Below, piece by piece: positions 6,582 through 8,192 of a stretch of DNA of 8,192 nt. Position numbers and translations under genes: made by a program. Numbering within the stretch: position 1 is the first letter of the stretch; every line of letters starts with the position of its first letter. The stretch covers positions 1-8,192 of the forward strand of contig JAPUKI010000037.1 in NCBI GenBank assembly GCA_027295745.1. Direction: 5' to 3'. The notes under the pieces are model-generated. The model searched no databases, had not been told where the DNA came from, and worked only from the letters and a program-made list of their open reading frames with translations. The DNA is from Acidobacteriota bacterium (GTDB lineage Bacteria > Acidobacteriota > UBA6911 > RPQK01 > JADFOI01).

Positions 6582-7161
6582 AAGGAGCGCCAAAATGCTC
6601 AGCCGCATATTTGGCCAGTATTTCCTGGTCTTGCGGCGTTATATTGGCACCAAAGCCAACCATGTTGCTGATGGTCCGTTTCCATTCAGCTTCAGACTTG
6701 CGCGAGTTGAGGGGCAGATCTAAGCCATGGCAACTGGCACAGCTGCCTACCAGGATGCTTCGACCCGGGCCTTCAGGAAGTGCTGTCTCGCCTTGGGAAC
6801 TGACGCCTCCTGAGCTGGGAGGAGGCGAATCAGTGCCATAGGTGGCTGCCAGATACTGGGTCAGGGGTTCAATCTCATCGGGCAGCAAGGGGGCTCCCCT
6901 GGAGATCATGGAGTACACGGTGTTCCTCCACTGATCAGCCGTTTTTCTCTGGAGCTGCGTTTCGCGCAAGCCATGACACCCAGTGCAAGCCAGGCCAAAG
7001 ATTTGGCTTCCCTCTGGTGCTTGCAGCAGCGGCGACAGGTTACTGGCAGTCGGGCCAGGAGCACCCTTGCCCATGCCAACATATTGAGAGGCCAACAACA
7101 GAACAGCTAGCCCAGTACAGGTGAGGAAAACCCATCGGCCAATAGTGTGCTTCCAACCCAT
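6580..7161 (-). CDS. Membrane-anchored diheme cytochrome c (193 aa)
   Basis: Electron carrier on the periplasmic side of the inner membrane. One hydrophobic N-terminal segment (about 10-25) serves as signal or anchor. Two heme c sites follow: CTGCH (59-63) and CASCH (141-145). Each is followed by a conserved Trp (78, 160), a Met (85, 167) and a GA pair (89-90, 171-172), then a YLA/YAA and YG/FG ending; the Met residues are the likely sixth heme ligands. Every landmark is offset by exactly 82 residues, so the two halves are a domain duplication. A Pro/Ser/Gly-rich linker (about 110-136) joins them. The domain type recalls small diheme cytochromes and heme-binding domains that accept electrons from periplasmic dehydrogenases; this likeness is from memory, not a search. 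ATG at 7161 lies 5 bases after the stop of the upstream ThDP enzyme gene, with a weak GAGAAG as ribosome binding site, so the two are probably cotranscribed. Confidence 0.93.
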   Translation of the reverse strand: MGWKHTIGRWVFLTCTGLAVLLLASQYVGMGKGAPGPTASNLSPLLQAPEGSQIFGLACTGCHGLRETQLQRKTADQWRNTVYSMISRGAPLLPDEIEPLTQYLAATYGTDSPPPSSGGVSSQGETALPEGPGRSILVGSCASCHGLDLPLNSRKSEAEWKRTISNMVGFGANITPQDQEILAKYAAEHFGAP

Positions 7162-7166
7162 AAAAA

Positions 7167-8192
7167 TTAACTTCTCTGGTTGCGAAGTTGAGCAATTGAG
7201 AAAGGAGAACGCCAGGTGTTCTCGCTGAATATTCCGTCCCGCTCCACCTCCAGATCCAGTAAATAGGGCCGGCCTTCGCGCATGGTCTTTACCGCCCGCT
7301 GTAGCGCCGGACCCAGATCGTCGGGATCAAAAATTTTCTCACCTTTGATGTTGTAGGCAGCGGCTATCTTGGAGAAGTCCACGTCGGGATCACCCAAATA
7401 GCTGGTTAAGTCTTTGCCAGTCTTGAACTGCCTTCCACCAAAGGAAAGGTTGCGATTGCGGGTTTCGTTGTAACTGTGGTTATTCATCACCACTATGAGC
7501 ACAGGCGCATCATAGCGAGAAATGCTCCACAGCGTCTCGGTTTGACCAAACAGAATACCCCCGTCACCCTGCATCGCGACGACCTGGCGCTCCGGTAGGG
7601 CCAACTGCACTCCCAGTGCCGCTCCTACTCCCCAACCCAGTGCTGAGCCAGTTGTGCGTCCAATTCGCAATTTGTCCTCATGGCCCATCTTCAAGATTTC
7701 CATCACCTTAGCGCCTTCGCTGCCGATTTCCGGAACGATGACAGCATTCTTATCCAGGACCTTATTCAGCTCATAGCCGACCCGCTCCCAGGACATCGGA
7801 GTGCTGTCAAACTTCGCCTCTATGGCAATCTCTCTCGATTTTCGCAACTTCTGATTAAAGGCACTGGCCTTCTCCAACCGTTCCGAGCGCAGCCGTTTCA
7901 TGCGATCCGCTGTCAACAGGCCATCAAGGGCATCGGAAAGATCCGCGATCACTGTTGAGACATGAGCAAGGATGGGAAGATCTGCGTATCCCCTTTTTCC
8001 GATCATATCGGCATCGCTGCTCACATGCACCAACCGGCCTCCTGCTGGCGAACCTCCACCCTTGGCTCCAAAGTTGATCACCAAATCAATGTTTTGAGGG
8101 AACCTCATGCTCCGGGAATAACTCCGCATAAAGAGCGGATGATGAGTGGGAAAGTCACAGAAAAGACCATCCGCCTGACAAACGGGTACGGA
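7167..8192 (-). CDS. ThDP-dependent acetolactate synthase/benzoylformate decarboxylase-like enzyme, N-terminus cut by window edge
   Basis: Member of the thiamine-diphosphate enzyme family (acetolactate synthase, pyruvate oxidase, benzoylformate decarboxylase and relatives), acting on 2-oxo acids. The reading frame stays open to the right edge, giving 341 visible residues; the ATG at 8129 is internal, because the 21 codons before it read as family-like sequence (CQADGLFCDFPTHHPLF). Visible parts: the end of the central domain (about 1-95, with VINFGAK and LVHVSSDADMIGK), a charged linker, and the C-terminal ThDP-binding domain. The ThDP/magnesium motif is intact: GDGG at 209-212, then MNNHSYN at 236-242, the usual spacing. 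Also seen are PEIGSEG (154-160) and RIGRTTGSALGWGVGAALG (176-194). The N-terminal domain with the catalytic glutamate is outside the window. The substrate is not decidable; benzoylformate decarboxylase, oxalyl-CoA decarboxylase-like and pyruvate-oxidase-like options all remain. It is followed after 5 bases by the diheme cytochrome gene. Confidence 0.92.
   Translation of the reverse strand, partial: SVPVCQADGLFCDFPTHHPLFMRSYSRSMRFPQNIDLVINFGAKGGGSPAGGRLVHVSSDADMIGKRGYADLPILAHVSTVIADLSDALDGLLTADRMKRLRSERLEKASAFNQKLRKSREIAIEAKFDSTPMSWERVGYELNKVLDKNAVIVPEIGSEGAKVMEILKMGHEDKLRIGRTTGSALGWGVGAALGVQLALPERQVVAMQGDGGILFGQTETLWSISRYDAPVLIVVMNNHSYNETRNRNLSFGGRQFKTGKDLTSYLGDPDVDFSKIAAAYNIKGEKIFDPDDLGPALQRAVKTMREGRPYLLDLEVERDGIFSENTWRSPFSIAQLRNQRS

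Noticed and set aside
6478..6723. An 81-codon plus-strand frame running from the Sel1 3' end into the cytochrome gene
   Set aside because: Most of it is antisense to the cytochrome's second heme domain, and its translation is Arg/Ser/Pro-rich with no motif. The TPR relic is in a different frame.
8127..8129. ATG as the start of the ThDP enzyme
   Set aside because: The frame remains open upstream to the window edge and encodes family-like sequence. A start here would also remove the N-terminal and much of the central domain, so the gene is truncated by the window rather than short.

Overview
The window looks like a chromosomal segment from a Gram-negative (diderm) bacterium of moderate GC content. 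The evidence is a tripartite-type RND efflux system with a periplasmic adaptor, a membrane-anchored c-type cytochrome, and a bacterial glutaminyl-tRNA synthetase. The GlnRS resembles the type found in Acidobacteriota, Bacteroidota and Planctomycetota. I lean weakly towards Acidobacteriota, but no marker in the window settles the phylum. There is no tRNA, rRNA, CRISPR array, insertion sequence or phage signature.

Layout. Positions 1-5760 hold a leftward (minus-strand) unit of three genes in the order adaptor, permease, glnS: an RND periplasmic adaptor (4576-5739), an RND inner-membrane permease (1451-4579) and glnS (1-1454, cut by the left edge of the window). The first two overlap by an ATGA start/stop and the last two by a GTGA start/stop, so the three are very likely one translationally coupled transcript. 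Between 5761 and 6001 lies a divergent control region of about 240 bases with candidate promoters for both directions. From 6002 to 6505 runs a rightward gene for a small exported Sel1-repeat protein with a very good ribosome binding site. Just after its stop, 6504-6581 reads in another frame as one tetratricopeptide (TPR) motif broken by two stops, which I interpret as a gene relic. From 6580 to 8192 there is a second leftward unit: a thiamine-diphosphate (ThDP) enzyme (7167-8192, cut at its N-terminus by the right edge) followed after 5 bases by a membrane-anchored diheme cytochrome c (6580-7161).

How the genes may work together. The adaptor and permease should form the inner-membrane part of a proton-driven export pump. 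No outer-membrane channel gene lies between or directly beside them, so that part must be encoded elsewhere or shared. The coupling of a housekeeping aminoacyl-tRNA synthetase to the pump is the oddest architectural feature on the left. On the right, the tight pairing of a ThDP decarboxylase/oxidase-type enzyme with a diheme cytochrome suggests a 2-oxo-acid reaction whose electrons might enter the respiratory chain; this is inference from neighbourhood only.

There is no gene-free stretch over 300 bases. The window is mostly ordinary core and accessory metabolism. The items most worth a second look are the TPR relic, the glnS/efflux coupling and the ThDP enzyme-cytochrome pair.
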